A DNA stretch of 64,000 bases. It comes from Clostridium sp. CAG:245 (GTDB lineage: Bacteria; Bacillota; Clostridia; TANB77; CAG-508). The notes under the pieces were generated by a model. The model had not been told where the DNA came from. It saw only the letters and a list, made by a program, of their open reading frames with translations, and made no database searches. This document shows, one piece after another, positions 27,803 through 37,370 of this stretch. Location: the NCBI GenBank assembly GCA_000435175.1, contig FR880082.1, positions 49,361-113,360 of the forward strand, read 5' to 3'. Made by a program: the position numbers and the translations under genes. Positions within the stretch are counted from its first letter, which is position 1. Each line of letters opens with the position of its first letter.

Positions 27803-28303
27803 TTATTTTTTCTCTAATCTAAAGTTATAAGCATTTGCATATTGGTCATTTATTCCAGCTTGTATTCCAACTGTTTCACCAATTTGTGTTTCTGGTATAG
27901 CCACTGGTATTCTTCCTTGTTCTTTTCCTTCTTTGTCTAGTAATACTATTTCTGCCATAAAGTTACCTTGTGCAGTACCTGTCATATTTGTTACATCTGC
28001 TTCTAAACTTGTATGTCCATCTTTTTCAGAAAAATTTATATTTGATATTTCAAATCCAGATTCTACCTTATCTTCTTTTAATTTATTACTTGTATTTACT
28101 ACTGTTCCATCACTTTCTGTTTTTGTAAACTCTCCACGGCTTGCATCAACCTGTGATTGGTTAGTATCACTTATTGTTTGATTTGCTGTGTTTGTGTTTT
28201 TATTTTCATTCTTTGATCCATGTGTTATGCCATATATCACTGCAATTATTACTATAGATACTAGTATTAGAATTAAAATTCCCTTCTTTTCACTACTTTT
28301 CAT
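27803..28303 (-). CDS. Membrane-anchored protein with FxLYD-like beta-sandwich domain
   Basis: A protein of 166 aa: short basic N-terminus, one membrane helix (about 8-27), an Asn/Thr-rich linker, then a ~90-residue domain (FEISNINFSEKDGHTSLEADV ... VPVAIPETQIGE-like pattern) that resembles the FxLYD extracellular fold. No catalytic residues are apparent; likely an exported structural or ligand-binding protein. It lies upstream of the pilin-like gene and on the same strand. The ATG has an AAGGAGGAAAAC ribosome binding site. Confidence 0.65.
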   Translation of the reverse strand: MKSSEKKGILILILVSIVIIAVIYGITHGSKNENKNTNTANQTISDTNQSQVDASRGEFTKTESDGTVVNTSNKLKEDKVESGFEISNINFSEKDGHTSLEADVTNMTGTAQGNFMAEIVLLDKEGKEQGRIPVAIPETQIGETVGIQAGINDQYANAYNFRLEKK

Positions 28304-28439
28304 TTTGTTTTCCTCCTTAATTTTACATACGTTTAATTTTCATTAAAATGATAACACAAAAAATCAGTATTTACAATACACTTTTTAATTTGAAATAAAA
28401 TTGTAATAATCTGTTTTTTCACAACAATTCAGTCATAAA

Positions 28440-28464
28440 AAGAACGCCCATCTAGAGCGTTCTT
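28440..28464 (-). terminator. Terminator of the DUF4282 gene
   Basis: AAGAACGC pairs with GCGTTCTT around CTAGATGGG-type loop bases on the - strand, followed by TTTATG. It starts 11 nt past the stop at 28475. Confidence 0.75.
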
Positions 28465-28474
28465 GTCTTATGCA

Positions 28475-28891
28475 TTAGTCTTTTTTATCTAGCTTTTTGT
28501 TTATTTCTGTTGTGTTTCTGCATATAATAAGTCTAACTAATATAAGCTCATATGCTATTCTTACAATAAGGTTGCCTACAACTAAATATAATAAGAAAGC
28601 TATAAAACTTGTAGATATTGTAGCAAATGAAGATAATGTAACAAATATAGCACATATTAAGTATAATATTTTTAATACATTCTCAATTGTTAATTTTTTA
28701 AATGTTAAAAAATCATACATCCAACCTAAAAAGCCAGTATATTTTCCTTCATTATCTTTTTTTAAGAATGTAAAGTACAATACTATGCCTCCTACAATAG
28801 CTAATACTAAAGATACAATTATCCATATAGCACTAGATGCTACAGAATTCATCGTTGATGCGCTTCTTGCATATGATGATGATGCGTACAT
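28475..28891 (-). CDS. DUF4282-like membrane protein
   Basis: A protein of 138 aa with about three membrane helices (about 20-40, 74-90, 95-120) and the conserved FLGWMYDFLTFKKLTIENVLK and RIAYELILVRL segments that recall DUF4282 proteins of unknown function. The N-terminus is Ser/Ala-rich. The ATG at 28891 follows AAAGGGGGAG; an upstream TTG in frame is inside the leader and unneeded. A promoter (28925-28953) lies upstream. Confidence 0.72.
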   Translation of the reverse strand: MYASSSYARSASTMNSVASSAIWIIVSLVLAIVGGIVLYFTFLKKDNEGKYTGFLGWMYDFLTFKKLTIENVLKILYLICAIFVTLSSFATISTSFIAFLLYLVVGNLIVRIAYELILVRLIICRNTTEINKKLDKKD

Positions 28892-28924
28892 ATGAACTCC
28901 CCCTTTCAAATTTTTTTCAAATAT

Positions 28925-28953
28925 AGAATACTATAAAATAGTTCAATTTTCAA
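28925..28953 (-). promoter_or_regulatory. Promoter of the DUF4282 gene
   Basis: TTGAAA (28948-28953), 17 nt, TATTCT (28925-28930) on the - strand, about 34 nt before the ATG and divergent from the promoter at 29001-29030. Confidence 0.5.
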
Positions 28954-29000
28954 GAAATATTCATGATTTTTTTAAAGAAATTTTCATAATTTTTTTTAAA

Positions 29001-29057
29001 TTGACAACTTGGCTTTATTTGTAGTATAATTAACTTGTAAGCGTGTAATTATTACAC
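29001..29057 (+). promoter_or_regulatory. Consensus promoter and palindromic operator-like site of the 160-aa secreted protein
   Basis: TTGACA (29001-29006), 18-nt spacer, TATAAT (29025-29030). Just downstream of the expected start of transcription is the perfect palindrome GTGTAAT-T-ATTACAC (29043-29057), well placed to be a repressor site. The promoter match is exact; the operator role is inferred. Confidence 0.75.
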
Positions 29058-29087
29058 ATCACTTTGTTAAGCATTATGGAGGCATAT

Positions 29088-29570
29088 ATGAACATCATGC
29101 TTGTTATTGTCGCTTTGCTATTTAACCTGTTGGCCGGCAACGGAACGGCCAACATCTCCAACACCACTTCAGTTGACAGTTCAGCTTGGGCAAATCCCAA
29201 CTATCTTGTTCAGCTCATGTACATGTACGGCGGCAACGTCGACATGAACAGATCCTATGAACAAGAGTATGACAAGACCTATGTCTTTGAAGACGGCTTC
29301 AAAGATTATGGTTGGGGCAAAGGCTCGTCCGTTCGTGTTCATGGTAACATGAACACGGGTATCTACTTTGATTTTGATATCAAAGTGGATCAACACCAGC
29401 AAGAAGTCACTGTCGACACTCCGGTGGAAGGTTTGAAAGTTGTGACCAGCCAGTACTCTAACGGAGAAGCTGGATACAGCTTTAGTGTCGGCCCCATCAA
29501 CCTCTATAATGCAATGCAGCTTTTCAACTCTGCATCGTCTTATATGGTGCAGAGCAATACAGCAAGTTAA
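29088..29570 (+). CDS. Predicted secreted protein of unknown function, atypical base composition
   Basis: A protein of 160 aa. ATG at 29088 has GGAGG 5 nt upstream; two upstream in-frame starts (29064 TTG, 29076 ATG) overlap or precede that signal. The N-terminus (MNIMLVIVALLFNLLAG) is a signal peptide or anchor. The rest is rich in Tyr, Asn, Asp and Gly (YMYGGNVDMN, FKDYGWGKGSS, YSNGEAGYSF) with beta-strand-like alternation. I recognise no family. Codons strongly favour C-ending forms (AAC, ATC, GAC, TAC), and the gene looks near half G+C by eye against an AT-rich background: likely recent transfer. It has its own consensus promoter and a strong terminator. Confidence 0.7.
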   Translation: MNIMLVIVALLFNLLAGNGTANISNTTSVDSSAWANPNYLVQLMYMYGGNVDMNRSYEQEYDKTYVFEDGFKDYGWGKGSSVRVHGNMNTGIYFDFDIKVDQHQQEVTVDTPVEGLKVVTSQYSNGEAGYSFSVGPINLYNAMQLFNSASSYMVQSNTAS

Positions 29571-29602
29571 AGAAATTTGCTTGCCGCAAAGCTGTAATTA
29601 CA

Positions 29603-29636
29603 AAATCTCTCAGAGTCAATTGGCTCTGAGAGATTT
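29603..29636 (+). terminator. Terminator of the 160-aa secreted protein gene
   Basis: AAATCTCTCAGAG (29603-29615) and CTCTGAGAGATTT (29624-29636) form a perfect 13-bp stem with an 8-nt loop, 33 nt past the stop. The following bases are T/A-rich. Confidence 0.8.
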
Positions 29637-29744
29637 ATATATATTCACATTATCTTTTAGTCATAAAAAAACTCTACATTTTTCATGCCAATTATGTATG
29701 CATTCTTATGCAAAATTTCCAACAGCTTATGCATATTGCCTCCC

Positions 29745-30296
29745 TTATTCTTTATCTCTCTTAATCTGTTTACTATATCTATCTTCCTCACTAAATATGC
29801 ATCCACAATATTTTTGCATGTATAGTCCTAAATCATGAGCTTTTTGATGTCCTTCCCAGAATCCGACTCTGAAATCTCTATACAAAAAATCTATTCCATA
29901 CTCTTCACTATATTGTTCCATTAACTTTTTTATGAAGTCGTGTTTTTGATATATGCTGTATAGCAATGTAGTCGTAACGGTATCATATCCATGTTCTTTC
30001 GCATATTCAAATGTTTTTCTTAGCCTAACTGGATAGCAGTAGTTTACACATCTTGCATTTAAGTTTTTTACAGCTTCCTTGCAAAACTCATCTAAGCCAT
30101 ATTCTTCTTCGAATATGGCTTGTACATTTATTGATTTTGTATATTCTTTTAGACATTCTCTACGTGCTTTGTATTCTGTATATGGATGGATATTGGGATT
30201 ATACCAATATGCTGTTGGTTCTATTCCCTCTTTTCTTAGTTTGTCTATACAGTACACGCTACAAGGTGCACAGCATGTGTGCATTAATAGTTTCAT
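29745..30296 (-). CDS. queH: Epoxyqueuosine reductase QueH
   Basis: Reduces epoxyqueuosine to queuosine in tRNA; the cobalamin-independent alternative to QueG. The 183-aa protein has the Cys-Cys motif HTCCAPC (6-12), the RCVNYCYPVRL segment and the C-terminal KYCGC motif that complete the iron-sulfur/metal ligands known for the family. It ends the glycan-side operon, 58 nt after the GT-C gene. No other queuosine gene is nearby. Confidence 0.9.
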   Translation of the reverse strand: MKLLMHTCCAPCSVYCIDKLRKEGIEPTAYWYNPNIHPYTEYKARRECLKEYTKSINVQAIFEEEYGLDEFCKEAVKNLNARCVNYCYPVRLRKTFEYAKEHGYDTVTTTLLYSIYQKHDFIKKLMEQYSEEYGIDFLYRDFRVGFWEGHQKAHDLGLYMQKYCGCIFSEEDRYSKQIKRDKE

Positions 30297-30354
30297 TATA
30301 ATTAATTTGTAATCAGTTACAAATTTTATTTAACTGATTTTCCTCCTTTTTATC

Positions 30355-31791
30355 TTATTTTTTTATTTCAATTTTGTTTGATAAGTATTCTACTTTATTT
30401 TTTACCATTGGCACGCTTGTCAAAATTCCAGTAACTATTGCCACTAAAAAAATATATAAAACACCTAAATTTTGTGCTTCACTATATAACGCAAAACTTC
30501 CAATATATGCAACTTCTACAGCATACGATAAATTTATTATCAGCCTTATATTTTTTCCATTTAAAAACATTAATGTTGGAAACAACCATAATATATACCA
30601 AGAATTGAAATTTGTTATTAATATAAATGTAAATATATATAATAACGTGCTATATTCTCTTATATATGATGAAAATATTTCTGTATTATTATTTAATAAT
30701 AACTTAATAACCGTATATACATAAAGTATTGCAAATACAACCAATAATGCAGTTTTTAATATATTTGTTGATTGTTCCCCAATCAAATAATAAAACACTA
30801 ACATTATTGACCTGTTATACTTTGATTGTTGTATGAATAGACCTGCAAATATATTCAAATCTTTTACATATATTGCATAAAATCCTACAAGTATTACTAT
30901 AAATTCTAGTCCATACAATACACAATACTTTATTTTCTCTAATATGTTTTTTTTCCTTAGATGATATAAGATTATAAATGGTAATATTAGTATTCCCAAA
31001 TATTTTATTGCTGTAGCCATTGCTACAAATGCAACTGATAGCATCAAATTGTTCTTTTTTGTAACAAAATATATTGCAAGTAATATAAATAAAACTATAA
31101 ATATATCATTATGTACATTTGATAAGGCCTCGAATAATATTGCTGGATTCGTACCATAAATCAAAACAAATTTCTTTTTATGAGTTATTTTCCAAATTAA
31201 TAAGCAATTTATTAGATGAACTATTAGATTAGTTCCTTTAAATATAGCTAATGCCACATCAATATTTCCAAATGAAATACTGGTTAATAATTTGCAGATT
31301 AAAGTCCAGAGTGGCCCATATACAACTGTTTCGTATCTCCAACAGTTTGCTACTTTATTGTACATTTGGTCTCTTACCTGATGCTCATTGCTAATTTGTC
31401 CAACAGATTTGTAATATGGATTTTCGTGATAGTGTGAAGCCGACCAACCATTTGCTATATAAGAATATACATCTGTACTTGTATATGGAATAATTAATGC
31501 AAATAAAACTGAAATTATGCAAATTGCAATAATTAATTGTTTTTTGCTTTTAAAAATTTTATTGCTATGTTTTATTATTAATATATACAGAATAAACATT
31601 ACTGACATAAGACCTATAAAGGATATTGTGTTTATCCATTTTGCCGAAATCATCTTAGGAATTTTAAATATGAATGTCCACTGATAAATAAAATTATATA
31701 TTGATTGATTTTTTGCCAAATATATTATTGATGGCATGGCAAAACATATAACTACAGTAATAAATAAAAGCAACCATTTTTTATTTTTCAT
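30355..31791 (-). CDS. GT-C type membrane glycosyltransferase, MptB/mannosyltransferase-like
   Basis: A protein of 478 aa with about 11-13 membrane helices. The first extracellular loop has STDVYSYIANGWSA followed by ENPYY, as in polyprenol-phosphomannose-dependent mannosyltransferases; GTNPAILFEALSNVHND is a second family block. It would use a polyprenyl-phosphate sugar donor outside the membrane, perhaps the product of the GtrB/DPM1-like GT2 proteins encoded nearby. The start at 31791 follows GGAAGGAAAG; the upstream in-frame start at 31818 lacks one. Confidence 0.72.
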   Translation of the reverse strand: MKNKKWLLLFITVVICFAMPSIIYLAKNQSIYNFIYQWTFIFKIPKMISAKWINTISFIGLMSVMFILYILIIKHSNKIFKSKKQLIIAICIISVLFALIIPYTSTDVYSYIANGWSASHYHENPYYKSVGQISNEHQVRDQMYNKVANCWRYETVVYGPLWTLICKLLTSISFGNIDVALAIFKGTNLIVHLINCLLIWKITHKKKFVLIYGTNPAILFEALSNVHNDIFIVLFILLAIYFVTKKNNLMLSVAFVAMATAIKYLGILILPFIILYHLRKKNILEKIKYCVLYGLEFIVILVGFYAIYVKDLNIFAGLFIQQSKYNRSIMLVFYYLIGEQSTNILKTALLVVFAILYVYTVIKLLLNNNTEIFSSYIREYSTLLYIFTFILITNFNSWYILWLFPTLMFLNGKNIRLIINLSYAVEVAYIGSFALYSEAQNLGVLYIFLVAIVTGILTSVPMVKNKVEYLSNKIEIKK

Positions 31792-31933
31792 ATAAAAACT
31801 TTCCTTCCTTTTTATCATATGTAATAATAAAAATGGTATTGTGTTGTCAAAACATTTTTAGTTTTAATACAACTCAGGATATCATTTTCTATTATATTAA
31901 GAACTACTTTAAGTTTTTTCTCATATTGTTTGA

Positions 31934-32944
31934 TTATAACTGTAATTGATATGATGCTCCGATATGTTTATATGCTGCTGGAAGTGGAACTCTTCCTCTT
32001 TGCGTTCTAGATATAAAACCAATTTGTATTAGATATGGTTCATAAACATCTTCAAGTGTATCTATATCTTCTCCCACTGTTGTTGCTAAAGCCTCTATTC
32101 CAATAGGTTTTCCTTGATATTTTAGTATCATAGTTTCTAGAATTTTTCTATCTATTTCATCTAATCCGAGTTCATCTATTTCTAGTTTATTTAATGCTGT
32201 TTTTGCAATTTTTAAATCTATTTTACCATTTCCAAGAACCATAGCATAGTCTCTAACTCTTTTCAATAATCTATTTGCAATTCTTGGAGTTCCTCTAGAT
32301 CTTCTTGCAATTTCTGTGCTTGCTTCTTCATCAATTTCTACACATAATATTTTTGCTGACCTGTTTATTATTTTAATTAAGTCTTTCTCATCATATAATT
32401 CTAATCTATGTACTATTCCAAATCTATCTCTTAATGGAGTAGTAAGAGAACCTGCTTTTGTTGTAGCTCCAATTAATGTAAATGGTGGCAAATTTATTCT
32501 TATAGATTTTGCTGTTGGTCCTTTTCCAATTATAATGTCTAAAACATAATCTTCTAGGGCTGGATATAAAATTTCCTCTACATTTTTATTTAAACGATGA
32601 ATCTCATCTATAAATATGACTTCGTTTGGAGTTAAATTTGTTAATAATGCTGCAAGGTCTCCAGGTTTTGTTATTGCTGGTCCAGATGTAATTTTTAATT
32701 TTGCTCCCATTTCATTTGCAATTATCCCGGCAAGGGTAGTCTTACCAAGTCCTGGAGGACCATATAACAAAACATGGTCTAGTGACTCTCCTCTTTGTTT
32801 TGCGGCTTCTATATATACCTTCATGCTTTCTTTTACTTTTGTTTGTCCTATGTATTCTTCTAGCAACTGAGGCCTTAGAGTAGTTTCAAGCGTTTCTTCA
32901 TTATTATCGGTAATTTCCGGATTTATTACTAAGTTTTCTTTCAT
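31934..32944 (-). CDS. ruvB: Holliday junction branch-migration helicase RuvB
   Basis: The AAA+ motor of the RuvAB complex, 336 aa. It has Walker [11 protein letters not shown] (61-70), Walker B FIDEIHRL, sensor-1 GATT, the arginine-finger region, and a winged-helix C-terminus ending [11 protein letters not shown]. The start at 32944 follows AAAGGTG. ruvA and ruvC are not adjacent; the gene stands between glycan genes with gaps of 50 and 142 nt. Confidence 0.97.
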   Translation of the reverse strand: MKENLVINPEITDNNEETLETTLRPQLLEEYIGQTKVKESMKVYIEAAKQRGESLDHVLLYGPPGLGKTTLAGIIANEMGAKLKITSGPAITKPGDLAALLTNLTPNEVIFIDEIHRLNKNVEEILYPALEDYVLDIIIGKGPTAKSIRINLPPFTLIGATTKAGSLTTPLRDRFGIVHRLELYDEKDLIKIINRSAKILCVEIDEEASTEIARRSRGTPRIANRLLKRVRDYAMVLGNGKIDLKIAKTALNKLEIDELGLDEIDRKILETMILKYQGKPIGIEALATTVGEDIDTLEDVYEPYLIQIGFISRTQRGRVPLPAAYKHIGASYQLQL

Positions 32945-32994
32945 CTTGCACCTTTCTAGTAATTTTCTATATTCTTATGTTATTTTTTCAAAAC

Positions 32995-33942
32995 CTATTT
33001 ATCATTCATTTCTTTTTCTCCATTGTATTCGTTTACTAAATATAATGGTCTATGTTTTGATTCATTGAATATTCTTCCTAAATATTCTCCCATTATTCCA
33101 ATTAGTATTATTTGTACTCCAGAGAAAAATAATATTAGTAATATGATTGCTTGGAATGCTTGTATTGCAGTATGAGTAACACATGCTTTTACAATTACAT
33201 ATATGAAATATATAAATAATGCTAAAAATGTTGGAATGCTCAAGAATGTTGATATTCTAAGTGGTGATGTTGTAAATGATGTGATTCCGTCTATTGCTAA
33301 GTCTACCAATTTTTTGTAGTTCCATTTTGTTTTTCCGGCAATACGTGGATCTCTATCATACATTATTTCTTTCTTGTTATAACCTATCCAACTAAACATG
33401 CTTTTAGAGCATCTTCCTGTTTCTCTCATTTTTTTCAGTGCATTTACGCATCTTCTATCCAATAGTCTAAAATCACCTGTATCTTTTTGTATTTCAACCT
33501 TTGTTAGGCTTTGTAATACTCTATAGTACATTTTTGATGTGAATTTTTTTAGCCATGTCTCTCCAGCTCTAGATCTTCTCTTAGCATATACGTCATCATA
33601 ACCTTGTTCCCATAATTTTATCATTTCTGGAATAAGCTCCGGTGGATCCTGAAGGTCTGCATCCATTATTATTACACAATCTCCAGTTGCATAGTCAAGC
33701 CCTGCTATCATTCCTATTTCTTTTCCAAAGTTTCTTGAGAAGTCTACATAGCATACTCTTTTGTCTTGCTCTCTTAATTTTTTTATTTCATTTAATGTGT
33801 TGTCTTTACTTCCATCGTTTACAAATAATAATTCGAATTCATAATCTTTTACTTCATTCATTATTTTGCTAACTCTTTCATATAAGAAAGGTAATGATTC
33901 TTCTTCATTATACGCTGGTACTAAAATTGTAATCTTTTTCAT
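32995..33942 (-). CDS. GT2 polyprenyl-phosphate glycosyltransferase (GtrB/DPM1-like)
   Basis: A protein of 315 aa: an N-terminal GT-A domain (ILVPAYNEEESL, DDxD-type MDADLQDPP, QKDTGDFRLLDR) and two C-terminal membrane helices (about 230-250, 265-290). These proteins move glucose or another sugar from a nucleotide donor to undecaprenyl phosphate. It lies 22 nt after the TagO-like gene. It may supply the donor for the GT-C proteins at 30355 and 45574. Confidence 0.88.
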   Translation of the reverse strand: MKKITILVPAYNEEESLPFLYERVSKIMNEVKDYEFELLFVNDGSKDNTLNEIKKLREQDKRVCYVDFSRNFGKEIGMIAGLDYATGDCVIIMDADLQDPPELIPEMIKLWEQGYDDVYAKRRSRAGETWLKKFTSKMYYRVLQSLTKVEIQKDTGDFRLLDRRCVNALKKMRETGRCSKSMFSWIGYNKKEIMYDRDPRIAGKTKWNYKKLVDLAIDGITSFTTSPLRISTFLSIPTFLALFIYFIYVIVKACVTHTAIQAFQAIILLILFFSGVQIILIGIMGEYLGRIFNESKHRPLYLVNEYNGEKEMNDK

Positions 33943-33964
33943 ATTATCGTCCTTTTCTACAAAT

Positions 33965-35089
33965 TTATATATTTTTATCAGTTCTGTTTGACTTTAGTTT
34001 TTCATTTTCTATTTCTTCATTATCTCTTAAATGTACTATGTCTTTATATCCTATTGCAACTATAGCAATTACAAGCAATGCAAATGATAATGCTTTCCAT
34101 ATGCCGCTATCAAGCAATATTATTGCAATCATTCCAAGTGTTGCAGTTACTCCATATAAGATTAAAACGGCTTGTCTTTGTGTATATCCTTTTGCCATTA
34201 GCCTATGGTGTAAATGTCCTTTATCAGCTTTAAATACTCCTTTTATTGACTTTGTTTTTACAATTCTTCTTACAATAGCCCATAAAGTATCGAATATTGG
34301 AAGTGCAAGTACTATTATTGGAGCAATAATTACAATTGCTGTGTATGTTTTTGCGACTCCTAATATTGATATTATTGAAATTGCATAGCCCATAAAGTTT
34401 GAGCCAACGTCCCCAATGAATGTTTTTGCAGGATTAAAATTATATGGCAAAAATCCAACTATTGCACCTGCAAGAGCTGTTATTAATATAATTGCAATTA
34501 ATGGTGATTCATTCAAAGAGAATATTATTAGCATTGAAATACATGCAATTAAGGTTATTCCAGATGATAGTCCATCTAATCCGTCAATTAAGTTTATTGC
34601 ATTTGTTATTCCTACAATCCAACCAATAGTTAAAATATAGCTTATTACCTCATTTATCATTATGCTGTTTTCTTTAAATGGTATAGTAAAGTTATCTATG
34701 CGTACTCCACAACTTACTACTATTATTGCAGCAATTAATTGTCCTGCTAACTTAACTAATGGGCTTATTCCCTTAACATCATCAATATAACAGGTAATTC
34801 CAAGAACCATGGCTCCAAATAAAAAGCCTAATAATTTCTTTCCTAGTCCATCTGTTATAAAATCTATATTGTTTTCTATTCTCATTGTTATTATTAAATA
34901 AATTGCTGATACTAAAAAACCTGCAATTACAGCTATACCACCAAGCCTTGGCATTGGTTTTTTATTTACTCTTCTATCATTTGGATAATCTACCGCTCCT
35001 ACTTTTTTCGCCAGTCTTATAGAGTATGGCGTTATAACAAATGCTGTTATAAATGCAAGTAAAAAAGCTATGGCTATATCTCCCCACAT
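33965..35089 (-). CDS. Undecaprenyl-phosphate sugar-1-phosphate transferase (TagO/WecA/MraY family)
   Basis: A protein of 374 aa with about 10-11 membrane helices. It has the conserved cytoplasmic motifs NKKPMPRLGG, YIDDVKG (Mg-binding Asp pair), NAINLIDGLDGL, FIGDVGSNFMG and KGHLHHRL. The GLDGL and HLHHRL forms favour a GlcNAc-1-P transferase that starts teichoic-acid or polysaccharide chains rather than MraY. The ATG at 35089 has GGAAGGA; a TTG at 35095 is also in frame. It is the probable initiating enzyme of this locus. Confidence 0.9.
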   Translation of the reverse strand: MWGDIAIAFLLAFITAFVITPYSIRLAKKVGAVDYPNDRRVNKKPMPRLGGIAVIAGFLVSAIYLIITMRIENNIDFITDGLGKKLLGFLFGAMVLGITCYIDDVKGISPLVKLAGQLIAAIIVVSCGVRIDNFTIPFKENSIMINEVISYILTIGWIVGITNAINLIDGLDGLSSGITLIACISMLIIFSLNESPLIAIILITALAGAIVGFLPYNFNPAKTFIGDVGSNFMGYAISIISILGVAKTYTAIVIIAPIIVLALPIFDTLWAIVRRIVKTKSIKGVFKADKGHLHHRLMAKGYTQRQAVLILYGVTATLGMIAIILLDSGIWKALSFALLVIAIVAIGYKDIVHLRDNEEIENEKLKSNRTDKNI

Positions 35090-35210
35090 ACGCAAAATTT
35101 CCTTCCAAATTTAATTTATTTTCACACTAAAATTATATCATATTATAGTCATTTTTCAACTTTATTTCTCAGTTTTCGTGCATTTTTTATAAAATAATTT
35201 GATTATCTTT

Positions 35211-36116
35211 TTAATCATGCTTTTTTATTCTTATTTTTGTTGCAATCTTTCCTGGCACAAATAAAATTGCAACCATTATTTTATTAAACAATCCATTAAC
35301 ATTTTTTATTGGATGCTTTTCTTTTGTCAAAACGCTAAATAATATGTAATGTTTATAAACATATAGTCTCTTTTTAAAAGTAACCCCACGCATATCTTGA
35401 TTAAATATTTCTTTAAAATAACTATAATATCCGAATGGGCTCTCACTAAATAATTTATTAATATTTTGAGTATAGCCCTCCTTCTGATATTCGCATATCA
35501 TTATTGGTCTGTTAAAGCACCTTACTTGATATTGTAAGTCCATTTCATGGTGTAATCTTGCCTCAGTTACAAATTTTTCATTATGTTCGAGCTTATATTC
35601 AAATTGTTTCCTTATTGAAGCATTGTACACTAACGCTTTCTCGCCTGTTATGCCATTCTTAAAATATAAATCAAACATAGTGCTTGGATAATCATCTTCT
35701 ATAAAATTATTCCCCATGTTCTGTCCATCTTTAGTATATTTTAAAAATACTAAAGCATAAGTTTCTCCCATATCTTTGCATGCTTGTAAAGCTTGTACAA
35801 CAACTCTAAAGGCGTCTCTAGTAAAGTAGTCATCTGAATCACATTCGACTATTAAATCTCCAGTTGCTACTTTCACCAAGTTATTTATTGCTGTCATTTT
35901 TCCCTGATTTTCTTGATAAAAATATTTAATATCAATCAATCTTTCCTTACAATATTCTTCCATTATTCTCTTAGTGTTGTCTGTTGAGCCATCATCCATA
36001 ACCAACCATTCTAGCTGGACATCTGGACAATTATTGCTGTTGATCAATAGGCTTGCATACAACTTATCTAAAAGATTTGCTCTATTATATGTAGCCGTAA
36101 GTACTGATATTTTCAC
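35211..36116 (-). CDS. Family 2 glycosyltransferase
   Basis: A protein of 301 aa with an N-terminal GT-A domain (SVLTATYNRANLL, MDDGSTDNT, ECDSDDYF) and no membrane helices. The acceptor is unknown. The start is GTG at 36116, backed by TTTGGAGG at 7-nt spacing; there is no better ATG. It lies 30 nt after the GT4 gene. Confidence 0.85.
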   Translation of the reverse strand: MKISVLTATYNRANLLDKLYASLLINSNNCPDVQLEWLVMDDGSTDNTKRIMEEYCKERLIDIKYFYQENQGKMTAINNLVKVATGDLIVECDSDDYFTRDAFRVVVQALQACKDMGETYALVFLKYTKDGQNMGNNFIEDDYPSTMFDLYFKNGITGEKALVYNASIRKQFEYKLEHNEKFVTEARLHHEMDLQYQVRCFNRPIMICEYQKEGYTQNINKLFSESPFGYYSYFKEIFNQDMRGVTFKKRLYVYKHYILFSVLTKEKHPIKNVNGLFNKIMVAILFVPGKIATKIRIKKHD

Positions 36117-36146
36117 GTTTTTTCCTCCAAAGTATCTCTTTTTTAT

Positions 36147-37319
36147 TTAAATTATCTTGCTAATCCTATCTGGATGTTTTTTATTTTCTTCTATCATTTT
36201 TTCTATTTTCTCTATTATTCTATCGTTTTTATATACATATTGATTATATTGATTATTCTTTTGCTTATAGTTTTTCACGGCAAACTTTATTGCATCTTCA
36301 ACACCTGCATCATCATTAGAAACAATATAACTTTTTTTCGAGTAATCAATTAATGCCTCTCTTGTAGCAGTATTCGTTGTTAAAATAAATTTATTTAAAA
36401 TTTTTGCTTCTTCTACTACCATTGGATATCCTTCAAAATTCGATAACAAACAAAAGAAATCGGCCCTCTTCACAAATGGATATGGGTTGTTCCTTGCACC
36501 TAATAGCTTAAAAGTTTCTTCTACGTTTTCTTCGTAAATCTGTTTTTCCAAGCTTTCCTTTAGTGGTCCGTCACCTATTACAAAAATTTTATGCTTATAT
36601 CCTTGCTTTATAAGTTTAGAATGAACTCTTATCAGTCTTTCTATTGCTTTTTGACTTACAAGTCTTGAAACTTGAACTATTATTGGTCCATCATTTTCTT
36701 CTGTTGCAAATACTTTCTTATCTTGTTCTATTAAGTCCTTCTCTGCTAATTTTAGTATTCTTTCACTATTAATGTAATTGTTAATTACTTTTTCATGAGG
36801 TAAGTCCATGTCATCATACACTTTGTTAAACTTGTCTAAATTATCTATACTAACAAAAACAAGAGTATCAAATTTTTCATATATATTTCTGTCTAAGATT
36901 CTCTTAATTCTAGATTTTGGTCCTTTTCCAAAAACTTTAGAAATATCATTGTGAATCCATGCAATTTTAGTAGACTTTTTGTCTTTTACACTAAAAATTC
37001 TAGTAATAGGTCCCTCCAAAAAAGCGATTTGTGTAGAATATTCACCACTCTGAACATATTTTTTAAATATTTTTTTCTTTTCCAACAAGACTTTGATCGG
37101 TATTAATTTTTTCTTTAATTTTCCCATATCATTATACTTAAAATTGAATAGACTTATAAGTTTTATTTTAGAGTCAAGCTCTTTTTCTAGCTCTCCTCCA
37201 GCATAAATTGTAAAAATTGTAACATCATACTTTGCTATAAGCTTATTTGCAACATCTACTAATACCCTCTCAGCACCTCCAAGTGTAAGACCAGTTATTC
37301 CAAAAATAATTTTTTTCAT
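36147..37319 (-). CDS. Family 4 glycosyltransferase
   Basis: A GT-B protein of 390 aa. The N-terminal loop GITGLTLGGAERVL and the C-terminal VQVSRLVSQKAIERL, DGPLKESLEKQ and FEGYPMVVEEA motifs define GT4 retaining transferases; the E-x7-E glutamates are visible. The start at 37319 is preceded by GGAGG at 11 nt; the in-frame ATG at 37340 precedes that signal. Donor and acceptor sugars cannot be read from sequence. Confidence 0.87.
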   Translation of the reverse strand: MKKIIFGITGLTLGGAERVLVDVANKLIAKYDVTIFTIYAGGELEKELDSKIKLISLFNFKYNDMGKLKKKLIPIKVLLEKKKIFKKYVQSGEYSTQIAFLEGPITRIFSVKDKKSTKIAWIHNDISKVFGKGPKSRIKRILDRNIYEKFDTLVFVSIDNLDKFNKVYDDMDLPHEKVINNYINSERILKLAEKDLIEQDKKVFATEENDGPIIVQVSRLVSQKAIERLIRVHSKLIKQGYKHKIFVIGDGPLKESLEKQIYEENVEETFKLLGARNNPYPFVKRADFFCLLSNFEGYPMVVEEAKILNKFILTTNTATREALIDYSKKSYIVSNDDAGVEDAIKFAVKNYKQKNNQYNQYVYKNDRIIEKIEKMIEENKKHPDRISKII

Positions 37320-37370
37320 ATTGTAGTTTTCCTCCACCATACAAATCCTATTTTCAGGTTATATTTTTAA

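Noticed and set aside
29064..29087. Upstream TTG (29064) and ATG (29076) starts for the 160-aa secreted protein
   Set aside because: Both precede or overlap the GGAGG signal that serves the ATG at 29088.
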